From Strigamia acuminata (lineage: Eukaryota; Arthropoda; Chilopoda; Geophilomorpha; Linotaeniidae), in assembly GCA_949358305.1 (NCBI GenBank), contig OX442321.1, forward strand, positions 1,860,001 through 1,924,000: a stretch of DNA of 64,000 bases, given 5' to 3'. The position numbers and the translations under genes are program-made. Every line of letters starts with the position of its first letter. Position 1 is the stretch's first letter. Under the pieces are notes generated by a model that did no database searches, was not told the DNA's origin, and was given only the letters and a program-made list of their open reading frames with translations. Shown here piece by piece: positions 12,100-24,075 of this stretch.

Positions 12100-15000
12100 C
12101 AAAGTGAGAAAAGCTGCTTAGCGAAACAGTTTTGAACGGATATAATGCAAAGTGCCAAATAAAAATGGAAATTTGGACATAAATAATTAAGTTTGACAGT
12201 TGGCCAAAATAAAAATAAATGCGCATGAGCCAAAAGTGAGTACTTCGGGCACGAAGGACCATTAAATATGTCAGTCTGTTAGACTGATATTTACTTAAGC
12301 ATTAGGCCTCTATAAATTCCCTTCATCTACCAGAGTAGAAATGGGTCTAACGCACTCATATATTACCTTTCCCCCTATCCCTGAAACCCACCTTGTTCCC
12401 ATTGGGCGCCTAAGTCTAATACCCCTCATAGGAGCTGGGGTGTATTTCGCTCATTAATTTATAGGCCATAAGACGATTTTTAGATTACTCATTTAGAAGT
12501 GTCATGGAAAATGAAATGAGTTTTTAAATGATTAATTAACATTAGTGTCTTAATGTTTTTTTCTTTTAAATTTCTGGCTGAATGTAATTATTAAATTAAA
12601 CACCAAGTGTGATTAGGAATTGATTTGTGGATAATTGAATTTAATGCGATGGAAACTGCAATTCAATTAATGCGAGAGAGACTCTGCAGCTTACATGATT
12701 TCTGGAGCGGTTGGCTTTGTGCAGAATGTTTGCGCAAAATTGTCGTTTGTGATTAGATCATCTTCGAACCTCTTACTTACGTTCTTGATTAATGAAAACA
12801 TTCTTGGCAAATTGCTTTCACGGTGTTTCTCTCTTCGTCAAGAAGAGAAAAAGAAACCACATTTGAAAAGCGTGTGTAAAATATATTTTGTTGTTTAAAC
12901 GTTGTGCGAACGTCCGCTTCGACTGTTTACGTTAGATAACCAAACCAGCCATTTTTAGGTATTCGTTACATCGATAATTCGTTATATCGTGATTCGTTAT
13001 AAATAGTTTCAACTGTATTGCCTTTGTCTGTGACAATCTAAATTGTTCTAAATTCTGGCATCAGATGGCAGCATTCATTTTGCATCAATACGAATGTTGT
13101 CTGCAGCCATCTATTGTCAAATAACATTACTATAAATCACATTACCCATTCTGCATGCATGTTGTCACGTGATTTGGAATTCCAGGTCAAATAATTAGAA
13201 CAAATTGCAATGGGTTGAAATTGTGTTTGCTAAGACGAATGGCGGTGCAGTCGAGGAGACATCTGGCGAGTATCTTGTCTGAGTGACAGCTGTTAGCGTG
13301 AATTTCTCTCCTCCCTCTGATTTTAATCTGCAACACCACCTCTCCCCACGTGGTCCCCTCAAATGTGCATCAGGGGAGAAATGACACAATTTCATTATTG
13401 CAGTCCACCTGCACCTCTACATCACTTTCTACTCCGGTTTCGAAGAACATTCATCAAAATTACACTTTCCCCCCTTGCCTAACAACATTTCTATTAGTGC
13501 ACTAATGACACTTCCAATTCCGGTGCTGTTTTCGCACAAACTTGTAGACCAGGTTAAGTTAGGTTATTTTCTGACAATTTTGAGTGTCATTTTCGGAATC
13601 AGCAGGCTTTATTTGGTAAGTAACCAAATTTTGGGCCCATTCTGAAGTGCGACCAATTCTAACGTACACCCAGGTTTGAGATGGACGTGATTAGGGAAGC
13701 TGAGAATGATGGGGATGGCAATGAAGACTTTTCGTTAGTGCTTGGAAAGATTGTCACACGTTGTTTGCTGGCGTCTTAATGGACGAGGATGAAAGGAGTT
13801 TCTTCGATCCACTAAATTGATTGATCGGCATCAACGAGAGACTTGAGATACAGGAAGGTCGCGTGGGAATGTTGGGAGTCAAGATTAGAGAGTTGGAGTT
13901 TTTTGGTAATGAAATTCTACCAATACCGAGTTCTTTTGGTATTTCGGTCGATTAGTTTTCGGTTTATATGACCAAATGTTAAAGGCCATTGCTATTGGAG
14001 TTTTCTTAGGTAGATTTAGGTCAAGAGAGCACTTCATTGTATTAGTAATATGTGGTGTATTGACACCACAAGGAATTATGCAGGTTTAAGTGCATTGAAA
14101 AAGTACATTGTATTGACAACAATACAATGTATAAGACATCATGCAGCTTCCATCTTTTTCCTCTAGTGACAGTTGGCCAGGTAACCAAACAATAAAGAAT
14201 CTACTTCTGTTAGTGAGGTAGAGGAAACAGTTAATTAGGCCAAGCATCTAGCCTTGTTTATTTTCCATCAGAGGGCTAGAATGGGAAATAATATTAAGTA
14301 ATGTTAATACTGCTAAAAGACAAACAACTTTGTAATAGTTTGGGGCAGCGATTTTTCTCTTATAAAACTCTCGATACGCTTATAAGTGTAGTGGAAAATT
14401 CATAACTGGAACTGGATTTAAAAAATATATTAAAATTTTATCAATGAAAAGACAGATATGAAATGTGCTACACATTTTTTAGTGCAATCAAACATGGCGA
14501 ATTGGGACAAAAATTGATGAAAAGCGCAAATATCTCGAGAACGGAAGCTCGGATCGTAAAAACTAAACGCCGAAAGAAATAGCGTAAGTAAAATATTATT
14601 GCGTAGCAGTGTAAATAAAAATATTATTTAATAATAAATATGATTTCATTGTAATTCCTAGTCATTATCATAAAATATATTTTTGAATCGTTTGTGAGAA
14701 GGTTAAAGCTACAGCCAATGAAATTTCTTCATTGAGAGGAGTCGGACAGAATTCTAAGTGGTCCAAGTGGGCAGTTTGAATGAGATTAATGTTGTATTGA
14801 TTTAATCCAACAATAGGCATGTCTACAAGGCAAGTTTTCGAGAAGAGAAAACTTTAGCTTTTTCAATTTTCCGGTCTCACGGAAGTCACGTCTGACGCTT
14901 TGTGACCGGTGACAGACAGGTTTGCATGGTCCATCAGCATATTGTGAGTCATGACTGACATGTATGAGGCCACCACGTTCAATTGAGTTGAAATTAATTA

Positions 15001-15400
15001 CACCTATCGATTTTGGCCGACATCAAATGGGAGGGCTATCCTTATCGAGTGTTGTTGGAAGCGACATTTGTTCGGCGATAAATATCGCGCAAGGGGCAAA
15101 GGAATAGAAAGCAAATAAATAAATAAATAGATAAATAAAAATATAAAACTCGGCGTGGTCCGGGCGATAAAAGTGGTGGACAAAGGTGTCGTGATTTATG
15201 GCACTCACAAGTGAACTGACCAACACTTTGATTTGGGTGAAATAAATTTGATTTTCATCCCCACTCCATTCCATTCATGGCTCTCCTGAATAGATGTGAC
15301 CACAAACTTATCCATTTGGAAATGAGAGAAGGGGTCAGTGACACTTGGAAGTTTTGTTTGGAGGGGGCTTTGATGCACATTCATTGGAAATATTTATGAA
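12100..15400. other. No supported gene
   Basis: Mixed AT-rich DNA. Short runs near 12955-13010 repeat a CGTTAT/ATCGATAATTCG text. There is no convincing exon, RNA gene or element border. Confidence 0.4.
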
Positions 15401-15409
15401 AATTCACTC

Positions 15410-16105
15410 AAGCCTATAACAAAATGGGCCTAAAATGAATCTATTCCACGTACAAAAGGCCTAAAATGAGTCTATTTCACGTCCAAAAGGCCTAAAATCA
15501 GTCTACTTCATATACTAAAGGTCTAAAATCAATCCATTTTCTAGAAAAAAGGCTAAAATTAGTCTAAAATCAATCTAATTCCTAGACAAAAGGCTAAAAT
15601 CAGTCTAAAATCAATCTATTTTATGGACAAAAGGCTAAAATCAGTTTAAAACCAGTCTAAAATCAATCTAAAATCAATCTATTTTATGGACAAAAAGCTA
15701 AAATCAGTCTAAAATTAGTCTAAAATCAATCTATTTTATGGACAAAAAGCTAAAATCAGTCTAAAATCAATCTATTTTATGGACAAAAGACTAAAATCAA
15801 TTTATTTTATTGACAAAAGGCTAAAATTAATTTATTTCCTAGACAAAAGACTAAAATCAATTTATTTTATAGACAAAAGGCTAAAATCAATCTATTTCCT
15901 AGACAAAAGACTAAAATCAATTTATTTTATAAACAAAAGGCTAAAATCAATTTATTTTATAGACAAAAAGCTAAAATCAATTTATTTTATAGACAAAATG
16001 CTAAAATCAATTTTATTTTATAAACAAAAGTCTAAAATCAATTTATTTAATAGACCAAAGGCAAAATTGAGTCAGTTTGACAGAGCAAATGCAAAATCTA
16101 TCAAG
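15410..16105. repeat. Minisatellite, about 30-bp unit
   Basis: Degenerate tandem array of a unit like GACAAAAGGCTAAAATCAAT plus TTATTTTATA. Its first part (15410-15560) has longer, more divergent units containing GGCCTAAAATGAGTC. The unit is a multiple of three, so a spurious 109-codon frame of 10-residue repeats stays open across 15779-16108. Confidence 0.9.
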
Positions 16106-16748
16106 TGAATGAATTGTGAATTCAGTCAAGTTGAGCATAATTTTATTTTTTCTTTCTTTTTGCATTCATGTGCTAATGTGAGATGGTGAAAGGGTCAAAT
16201 CCCAAGACAACGTTTTTTTCGCCCTCCTGAGAGTGATTTTTCATTGAGTTGTTGCTTGATCCGAGTTAATGAGGGGGCAGCAGTAGCAGGCGTGTGGGAG
16301 GAGACCATCAGTCAACCCTTTGAGGATAATTGTGTTGCATAGTCACGAACCGAAGGGTGCAATTGCTATGAAAGAGTGGTGAGAAATTGGTGAATTTGCA
16401 TATTTCACATTTTTCAAAGGGTGGGGCCAATGCAAGATTTTCCTAACACTTTAATTGGAGCCCTGGAGATTTACCCTTTCCCCAGACACGACTGGAATTA
16501 TAATAAGCTAGAAACAGAAATTATCAATAAAACCAGACGGTTTACGATTAAACTTTCGAAACAACATAAAAGCCCCCATCGATGGATCGTTGCAGTGCAC
16601 AAAATAATGTCCCATCAATGGCTCGTAAAGTGTTTTTGCCGTATATGCTATAATGTCGTTGAGTTTCATTTTAATGCAAATCGAAAGTTAGGCCTATCAA
16701 AGATTTTCAAGAAGCAAATGTCAGTGGGGGAGGTGAATCGACGAGAGT

Positions 16749-17173
16749 TGGAGTCGATCGTGATTGGTTGGCCGCAAGACCTTTTTTTTGCGTTGTGCCG
16801 CTAACTTCAACTTTAGACCTAAACTAAGCCTTTTTCTGTTCACTGTCATTGTTAGTAATAATGCTTTGCGGAGTTGAAGCAGGAATTGGCGTCAACGTCA
16901 AGAATTTTTGGACACAAGCCGCTTGCGTTGCGTCAGTTTTCTTGCGTTGCGTCAGTTTTCTTGCGTTGCGTCAGTTTTCTTGCGTTGCGTCAGTTTTCTT
17001 GCGTTGCGTCAGTTTTCTTGCGTTGCGTCAGTTTTTTTGCGTTGCGTCAGTTTTCTTGCGTTGCGTCAGTTTTCTTGCGTTGCGTCAGTTTTCTTGCGTT
17101 GCGTCAGTTTTCTTGCGTTGCGTCAGTTTTCTTGCGTTGCGTCTAGTGTGAACACAAGTGTGAACCTAGCTTA
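16749..17173 (+). repeat. Dispersed repeat, copy 2, with expanded 19-bp array
   Basis: Same element as 4634-4829 and 57028-57263, extended on the left by GTCGATCGTGATTGGTTGG. Between about 16922 and 17140 the unit CTTGCGTTGCGTCAGTTTT is repeated about 11 times with almost no divergence, against one or two units in the other copies. The 19-bp period leaves three overlapping frames open, none of them a gene. Confidence 0.88.
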
Positions 17174-17851
17174 ATAGAGCATGGAAAATAACGTGACTGT
17201 TGGTGTAGTTGAGATTTACATAACTGACTAAGTTCATTCAAATTGAGATATAGGTGGCGCTGCAGAAAGGCAGAGTCACAAATTAGCAAGTAACATGTGA
17301 CGTGCATTGGAGTGGAGAACGCTCCAGTTTTTTAAAATCTTATTTAAATTTTAAGGAAAAAATATTCCCATTAGCTGTGATTTTCCAAACGAAATATTTA
17401 GGGAATTCTCTTTGTTGTCGAGGAAAAATTTAGGGAATTTCTTTTCTGGAACGAATCTACAGTGTAAAAACAGAATTGGATATACCGTAAAGCTTCAATT
17501 AAACGCCCTGGGAGTTTATTTATTATTTGAATCCGCATAGTTCACTGATTTTTCAGAAAAATAAATTTTTTTTGAAAAATTATTGATTTTTAAAATAAGC
17601 CTTTGCTCTTCATCATTTATCTGTCTGTGCATTAATGATATTTTTTTCAACACTTGATGAGACAAATTTAACAAAAGAACATTAACCATTAAGGAAAATC
17701 ACCAACGAAGTCAGATCGACCATTTTTGACTGCTCGGCTCTGAGATGTCGCTTCCACTGTAAGCACATGCACAGACGCCTTTGCAATCACCTCCTGACAA
17801 TACAAAAAACTGCCTAATCTCTCTCGCCTTTTTTTCTTCTGTAATTTGCTC
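17174..17851. other. No supported gene
   Basis: AT-rich spacer; nothing recognised. Confidence 0.4.
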
Positions 17852-17859
17852 TCTGGGAG

Positions 17860-18521
17860 TAGACCTGTGCGCCGAGCCCAATTTGTCGGCGGCGGCTTGT
17901 TGCGGCTGATCGCCACGAGATGGCGGCGGCTCGGATCGGCTTCGTTCGTAGGAGCCGGCGGCTGGCGGCTCAGCCGATGACGTATGGTATCGGCGGCGGC
18001 CAGCCAGCTGATCGGCTAAGCCGAAATTTTTCGATAAAAAATAATGAAAATAACAAAACGAATACGAAATAAACCTGTAAAACCTCCAAACCAAAAAAAG
18101 AAAAGAAAAAAAAATGAAAACAGAAGTGAAATTAAAAAAAAAGAAAGAAAATCCAAAAATATGTTGTTTTTTTTGTTAAGCCTGGTTCACACTTGCGGAT
18201 ATGCTGCGGAATTGTTGCATCCGCGGTTTGCTACAATGAGCTGTGATTGGCTGCGAAAAAAAAATTGCGCGGAAAACTAGAAAATATTTCCGCAGCCAAT
18301 CACAGCCCATTTGCAGCAAACCACGGATGCAACGTATCCGTGGCGTATCCGCAAGTGTGAACCAGGCTTTACAAAAAATTTCAGCCGTTCGACGCCGGAA
18401 AATCAGCGGCGGCGGCGGCTTGTAAATTGTCGCCAGGACTCGCCACACGGCGGCGGCGGCTGGGGTCCAGCCGACCAGCCGCCGAGCCGAGTCGGCTAAG
18501 CCGACTCGGCGCACAGGTCTA
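17860..18521. mobile_element. GC-rich hAT-type MITE with an 8-bp target duplication
   Basis: Ends are inverted repeats TAGACCTGTGCGCCGA and its complement. They are flanked by TCTGGGAG at 17852-17859 and 18522-18529, a perfect 8-bp target-site duplication as made by hAT transposases. The interior is rich in GGCGGC/GCCGCC and AGCCGA/TCGGCT inverted motifs. A second element (18179-18368) has inserted into it. It is noncoding. Confidence 0.85.
18179..18368. mobile_element. Foldback MITE nested in the GC-rich element
   Basis: About 190 bp that folds almost end to end. The left arm, AGCCTGGTTCACACTTGCGG, is matched by its complement at the right end, and the interior arms (around CTGTGATTGGCTGCG) also pair. 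It is flanked by TTA on both sides (18176-18178, 18369-18371), fitting the 3-bp TWA-type target preference of PIF/Harbinger elements. A related degenerate text (GCAACAATTCCGCAGCATATC) is inside the insert in gene B near 21340. Confidence 0.8.
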
Positions 18522-18662
18522 TCTGGGAGTGCTGAAGAACTTAAATAAATAAATAAAGAACTTAAACAAGCCGTTTTTGGGACATTTTAATTTTAATATC
18601 GACGCAGGTATCGGTAGCGGCCGATATTTGGTTGCCGATTATCGGTATCGGCGATACTGCAA

Positions 18663-19161
18663 AATAGAGAGTTTGCAGGATGCATTTTTCCCTTACAGTT
18701 AAACACTATACGGTATAAAAATAGTGTAAGGAAAAAATGATAAATTAAGTTTTTGCGGGCTGCACTTTTCCCTTATCACTACACTATTTCGGCCAACTAC
18801 TGACAGTTGGTAATTTCGGGCCTAAAAATTTAATTTGGGGGCGTAAATGTGCAAATTTCTGCATAAAATTCCATTATTATGCCTATAAAGTATGGTTTTG
18901 GGCCTAAAATTGAATTTTGGACCTCATTTATCATTCAATCTACATACCTATGACTGTGATGTGTTTGATCGGGACAACAAAATAATTGCCATTTGCAATG
19001 GGCGGAGCTAACAATATAGTGTTCTAATTCTGATTGGCTGTGCTATATTTTAATTTAGTGTTGAAAACGATACACTAAAGATTTTTCCCTTACGATATGG
19101 CACTAAAATAGTGTATCGTGGAGCAAAATAAGGGAAAAATGCATCCCGCAAACTCTCTATT
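18663..19161. mobile_element. TIR element, 499 bp
   Basis: The two ends are inverted repeats of about 32 bp with one mismatch, beginning AATAGAGAGTTTGC. Motifs of the type TTTTTCCCTTA and ATAGTGTA recur inside in both directions. TA sits at both ends, compatible with a Tc1/mariner-type TA target, but that assignment is weak. No coding region. Confidence 0.75.
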
Positions 19162-20094
19162 ATCGATATCGGTCAAAGTCTAGCAAAAATGTTAATCTGT
19201 CGTTCTCCTTAGCCTTAGTTTGGCGCAGCTGTCAGTGGAACGTGTGTTTCTAATTGTCAGCCTTTACGTCAAGAACACATGCAACTCCATTTCCATGTCA
19301 GCGTGGTAGTTCTGTTGAGTCTGTCAATTAGGTAGCTAACAAGCGCCACAACAAACACGAGTTTAGTCTAGGTGCAATCGATAAACGGATGACTAGTTTA
19401 GTGCTTAGTGCATCTAACTAACGCCTTCCCGCTGACTGTAATGATGGTGAATTATGAAAATGTATAAGGCGACTTTTTTTTTCACAAACACTTCCTACAT
19501 GAAGCTTTCAAATAGGATTTTAATTAGCCTGCTAATTACCAAAGCGAAAGAGATGATAATTCTTCACTTTACAAGGCTTGTTTCTTTGTTTTGCTGTTGA
19601 TGTGCAGTAGTTGGGTGATTCTTGCTTGTTTATAACAACAATTAAACGGCAAATTAGCGCTCTTCAGGCATGAATTTAGTGAGGAAATCCAAAACTAATT
19701 TGCTTAATTTCTAGTAAAATCACACACCAAAGACTTCCTGCATTGGAAGGCTGCCACCTCTCCGGTATTGTATTTCCGGTCTCCGGTTTATATTGTTGTC
19801 GATCTACGGAGAGTTGCAATTTGGAACATTATGTTGAGGTTTTTATGGAGGGATTTTTAGACTTCGTTTTATTAAATCCATTTTATCGGATTTTACTTCA
19901 ATTGATAGTGAAATCAAAAACATTTGCCGACAGCGGAGAAATTAAATTTGCAATTTTATGCAACAAATTGATGGGCGCATTACACGGCGGTGGCCTTTCA
20001 CCAGATCCGACTAATCCTCCGTTCTAATCCGGTTTACGATGATTTTTATAAATTAAAAAAAAATTGTTATTTTTTTTTTATTTTTTTTTTTTAT
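19162..20094. other. No supported gene
   Basis: Spacer between the TIR element and the 3' end of FReD gene B; no family recognised. Confidence 0.4.
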
Positions 20095-22482
20095 TTATTC
20101 GAGATTAATGTGCGAATTTGGTGCGAAATTAGTTGGACGTATCATCATCGTCAGTTTGCGATGGTAAGAGAGCCCCAACCAAAATCCCCAGTTGACTGCA
20201 TAGGCGTAGGAAGAATGTGTTTCTTCCAAGTTTTTCTTCCACATCTTAACATGTGCATCGCAGTCATGTCCATACCACCATCCGCCTTCAAAATTTGCTG
20301 AACAATTGTGCACATCGTTTCTGTCGAAGGTCGTGAATGGCTGATCGTTAGGAATTTCCCGTAGCGCTGCAACAGAAGAAAGAGTAAATGTTTGATTTTT
20401 TGAACTTTTGAATTTTTGAGTTTTTCAAATTTTCATTTTTCAATTTTTTGAAATTTTTCAATTTTTCGAAATTTTTCAATTTTTCGAAATTTTTCAATTT
20501 TTCGAAATTTTTTAATTTTTCGAAATTTTTCAATTTTTCGAAACTTTTCAATTTTTCGAAATTTTTCAATTTTTCGAAATTTTTCAATTTTTCGAAATTT
20601 TTCAATTTTTCGAAATTTTTCAATTTTTCGAAATGTTTCAATTTTTAATTTTTTTATTTACTTATGCGTTCGTGGTATATGGACAATCGGTAACTGTCTC
20701 TTTCGTCCGATACTTGGAATTGCTTGAATTGTACGTGTCTAGTTCTCCCTTCAGAATCCCGCTGATCGACGCGAAAAGTCACTCGATCTTGATTGGTCAA
20801 AATGTGTAGGTTCTCGTTTCCTAATGACGAAACAATAAGAAAACAGAATATACTACTTAAAATTTAAATACACTGGTCCGTCCCAACGTGCAAGGAAAAG
20901 AGGACGGATGGTATACGGTAACCGTGATTATTACCTAACCAAAAGTCCTTTTTAGACTTCTAAACCTGATGTTTATTAGACTTCTAAACCTGATGTTTAG
21001 AAAGTCTCATGAAACGGTTCTGTCTGTCTGTCCGTCCGTCCGTCCGTCCGTCCGTCCGTCGTCAACGATTCCGCAAAAACTATAGCAGCTAGAGCAAAAC
21101 GGACAACGGCATTAAATTCAGCATGCTTATATTATTATTGTAAGGTATTTTCAGATTTCTTGGACCTCCGGTTGAATTAATAAACCGGTTTTAGTGCACT
21201 TTTAGCCGTCTAATAATACTACTTCCGTCCTGCACAGGAAGTTGTAACATTGTACTAGCGCCACCTGGCGGATCCCGTGAGCCATACGTTGCGATACGTT
21301 TTCCGCGCGATTTATTTCCCGATTGTAGCAAACCCGGATGCAACAATTCCGCAGCATATCATTTCAAATTTTGGTGGGATTTTGTTTGTTGTTGCTTTAT
21401 ATTGGCAAAAAAAAAAAAATTTTTTTTTTTTTAAATTACTTTATTTTCTTTTATTTCGGTGTTTTATTTAGGGACAAAAGGACAGGGTTTAGAAGTCTAA
21501 TATGTAATGCTTCCCTGCATTACAAATCCCAGCTTGTTTAAATCACCAAAGCCTTGTTTGTAATCGCGCCAATTCCGAAAGAAATTTTCTTGCTGATAGA
21601 GTTCGCCTCTTCGTTGGAACAGCTAAAAGATAAAGGAAAGGACAGAATAATTAATTAATAAATCTTGAAAACCAATTGCTATCCTAACATCTATATTTTA
21701 TAGCGGTTAAAGGCTTAATAGACTCCAAAGGGAGTCTTGAGCCGGAGAATTGAACATTAGAAAACCAAAACCTCTTTTACTTTAAAAAGAATTCTTTTTT
21801 CGCCCAAAAAAGCTTTATTTTCAGCCCGAAAGTTCGATTATCAAAGTTTGATTTTTTGGTCTAAAAGTTCGATTTTTGGTCTAAAAGTTTGATTTTTGGT
21901 CTAAAAGTTTGATTTTTGGTCTAAAAGTTTGATTTTTGGTCTAAAAGTTTGATTTTTGGTCTAAAAGTTTGATTTTTGGTCTAAAAGTTTGATTTTTGGT
22001 CTAAAAGTTTGATTTTTGGTCTAAAAGTTTGATTTTTGGTCTAAAAGTTTGATTTTTGGTCTAAAAGTTTGATTTTTGGTCTAAAAGTTTGATTTTTGGT
22101 CTAACAGTTTGATTTTTGGTCCAAAAGTTTGATTTTTGGTCCAAAAGTTCAATTTTTAGCCAAAAAGTTCAATTTTGCATTATTCTGTACCGTCCATCCG
22201 CCACCTTCAGTTTCCATATCACAATACACTTTGAACGGGTACACACTGTACCATCTTCGTGGATGAATTGTGTAAATTCCCGATTCCGTGTGACCTACAG
22301 TCAATTAAAATTAACTCGAAATTTATCCACGAGGTAGCCAAAGTCTTTCATTTACCTTGTAAAAGCAGCTCTGCACAACTGGATGCCGAGAGACAATTTG
22401 ACGCATCGCACTTCACTAGCACCAGACTGACGGTCACGCTTGCAATAAATGCCAGCACATTACGAGTCGACTTGACACCCAT
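20095..22482 (-). CDS. FReD gene B: divergent lectin split by inserted DNA, possibly 257 aa
   Basis: Modelled exons on the minus strand: 22356..22482 (signal peptide, SSCAELL), 22191..22294 ([11 protein letters not shown] to GGGWT), 21524..21622 (LFQRRGELY to GFGDLNK), 20935..20947 (DFWL), 20662..20820 (NENLHILTNQDRV onward) and 20095..20366. A phase-1 intron (20821-20934) not found in the paralogues splits the FWLGN motif. A 0.58-kb insert separates LNK from DFWL. It can be spliced only by a weak acceptor and a 13-nt exon, so the gene may be dead. Exon 3 keeps the calcium-site DRNDVHNC and GGWWY but replaces the usual CHxxNLNGLY with an unrelated CDAHVKMWKK stretch, and YADGVNW with YAYAVNW. 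Sugar binding is therefore doubtful. Two introns hold minisatellites. Confidence 0.65.
20436..20650. repeat. 18-bp minisatellite in the last intron of gene B
   Basis: About 11 tandem units of GAAATTTTTCAATTTTTC with few changes, between exon 3 and the preceding exon. Confidence 0.92.
20951..21532. mobile_element. TIR-type insertion inside FReD gene B
   Basis: About 580 bp between the codons for LNK and DFW. It contains inverted copies of TAGACTTCTAAACC (near 20953 and 21489), with the left copy partly duplicated in direct orientation. It also has a (TCCG)n run at 21024-21059 and a palindrome TGTAATGC/GCATTACA near 21503-21524. AAG (minus strand) is present on both sides, a possible 3-bp target duplication. 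No coding capacity. Confidence 0.6.
21860..22145. repeat. 20-bp minisatellite in an intron of gene B
   Basis: About 14 nearly perfect units of TCTAAAAGTTTGATTTTTGG between the second and third exons. Confidence 0.92.
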
Positions 22483-22757
22483 TTCTTAGACTAAAAATGT
22501 TCAGTTTTGCTTATCTCATCTTTCATATCTCAAGAAACAAGCAACCGGTTTTGACCGAACCCAACCAAGTTTTTTGTCTTTATTAAATACGACACAACTT
22601 ATATCAATTACCATGTCTACAAGTACTCCGATATCACGTTTTGCAGCGAAGCCCGAATGAAAAACGAACAGAAAAAGAAAAGGCGCAATTATTTGATTGA
22701 ATTTATTTATTAATAATAATTGTGAATACGAGGAGAGAGAAAATGAATCGACAACAA

Positions 22758-23649
22758 TTATTTTGAATTACTGGCGGGATTGAGTAGGAAATTAATCGGT
22801 CGGACTTTCATCTCGGAGATTTTAAGAGAGTAGTGATGACCCATCCATCCGTGCCAGTTGATTCCGTCGGCGAAGGACGTGTGGTTTCCTTTCAGGTACA
22901 ATCCGTTGAGATTGGCCGCGTGGCAATGCATGTACCACCAGCCGCCTTTGAACTGCTTGGAACACTCGTGAACATCGTTTTTATCGAACGTTGTAAAAAG
23001 CGCACCGTCCATACTCATACTATTGCCTGAAAAACACAATTACCAACTTAAATTAATCACACGATATACTCCCACGCGCGGCAACACTGACCAGCGTCGC
23101 CACTGAAACCGGTAATGGATATTTTGTAGTTATTTTTCTCGTCGCCGATCTGGAATTGCGAATAGGCGGCCCACCTCTTGTTGCCCTCGAAATCCTCCAA
23201 GTCGACGCGCAACGTCACGCGGTCTTGATTGGTCAGAACGAAGATGTGCTCGTTGCCCAGCCAGAATTCCTTGTCCAACCGACCAAAACCCATTTTGTAG
23301 TCGTGCCAGTTCCGGTAGAAGTTCTCGTGCACTTCGTAGTCGTCCCTCCGTTGCAAAACCTGAAATGTTTGAACGCGATTTAAGCTTTTTGGCGAAATTT
23401 CACGACGAAAAGTGGAAAAATCGGAAATGTTTGGCTTTGATTTACCGTCCAACCGCCTCCTTCGGTGTCCATGTCGCAGTAGACGTCGAAGGGAATGGGT
23501 TTGTACCAGGAGCGCGGGTAAATTGTGTAGATTCCGGATTGCGTTTTTCCGCGCAGGAGGAGCTCCGCGCAACTCGACGGCTGCCCGAAGTCGGAGGAAC
23601 AAGTCGAAATTGCGGCTGTCAAAGTGGCGAGCACGACGATGAAATTCAT
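22758..23649 (-). CDS. FReD gene C: secreted lectin, 246 aa, 3 exons
   Basis: Model: complement of 22758..23026, 23092..23359 and 23446..23649 (741 nt). The first exon runs uninterrupted from signal peptide to GGGWT: the intron that A, B, G, H and I carry after the SCAELL motif is absent, leaving [12 protein letters not shown]. Introns are tiny (86 and 65 bp), both GT-AG. Domain landmarks include [23 protein letters not shown] (calcium site), [13 protein letters not shown] and MGHHYSLKISEMKVRP. TATATAAA lies at 23706-23713, and AATAAA-type signals follow the stop near 22700. A U1 gene (copy 3) lies 0.7 kb upstream on the other strand. Confidence 0.92.
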
Positions 23650-23705
23650 TATTGCAGATTTGTGTGTTGTGTGAGTGAGTACTAATAATGTGGAGTTGTT
23701 TTGCG

Positions 23706-23713
23706 TTTATATA
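23706..23713 (-). promoter_or_regulatory. TATA box of FReD gene C
   Basis: TATATAAA on the minus strand, 57-64 bp before the start codon. The equivalents upstream of D and F read AATATAAA, J has TATATAAA, and E has the weaker AAGATAAA. Confidence 0.6.
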
Positions 23714-23792
23714 GTAATTAAGTGCGTTGTTGGAATTTCCCATTGGTTTTTCTGGGAATGTTTATCTTTAGTTTTAATGAAGATTAGACTTT

Positions 23793-23914
23793 GGTAAATT
23801 GTGTTGATTTTGGATTGCGTTTTTTCTCGCAACTCGACGGCTGTCCGAAATCGGAGGAACGGGTCGTAATTGCGGGAGTTGAAGTGGCTTGGATGAGAAT
23901 GGGATTTATTTTTG
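23793..23914 (-). pseudogene. Broken FReD first exon between gene C and U1 copy 3
   Basis: The minus strand repeats the first exon of gene C: the text for GIYTI, then CAACTCGACGGCTGTCCG and GGTCGTAATTGCGG. The SCAELL part is partly deleted and the start codon is missing. It is a leftover of an extra duplication or unequal exchange. A close relative is at 32439-32541. Confidence 0.7.
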
Positions 23915-24075
23915 TGGTTGTGAAGCGAGAATTAATTTAATTGTCGACTTGTGTTGATTTACTTTCGCGATTTTAATCATGCGGGATTTTGATAGGTTTG
24001 GAAGTACCTGGAAACGGGTGTTGATCGAATCTGGTTTTACAGGAAACACCTTTTTAGGTTAGACTTTCCTTTTGA

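Noticed and set aside
15779-16108. 109-codon frame of DKRLKSIYFI repeats
   Set aside because: Artefact of a 30-bp minisatellite.
16922-17140. Direct repeats considered as a CRISPR-like array
   Set aside because: Units are contiguous with no unique spacers, and the context is eukaryotic.
16849-17174. Three overlapping open frames with repeated FLRCVSFLALRQ-type peptides
   Set aside because: They are the three frames of a 19-bp tandem repeat; no start context, splice pattern or family supports translation.
20348-20648. Frames of EKLKNF or SKFFNF repeats on both strands
   Set aside because: Artefact of an 18-bp intronic minisatellite in gene B.
23057-23743. Minus-strand 228-codon frame overlapping gene C
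   Set aside because: Reads through exon 1 in the wrong frame and through introns; the spliced model explains the conservation.
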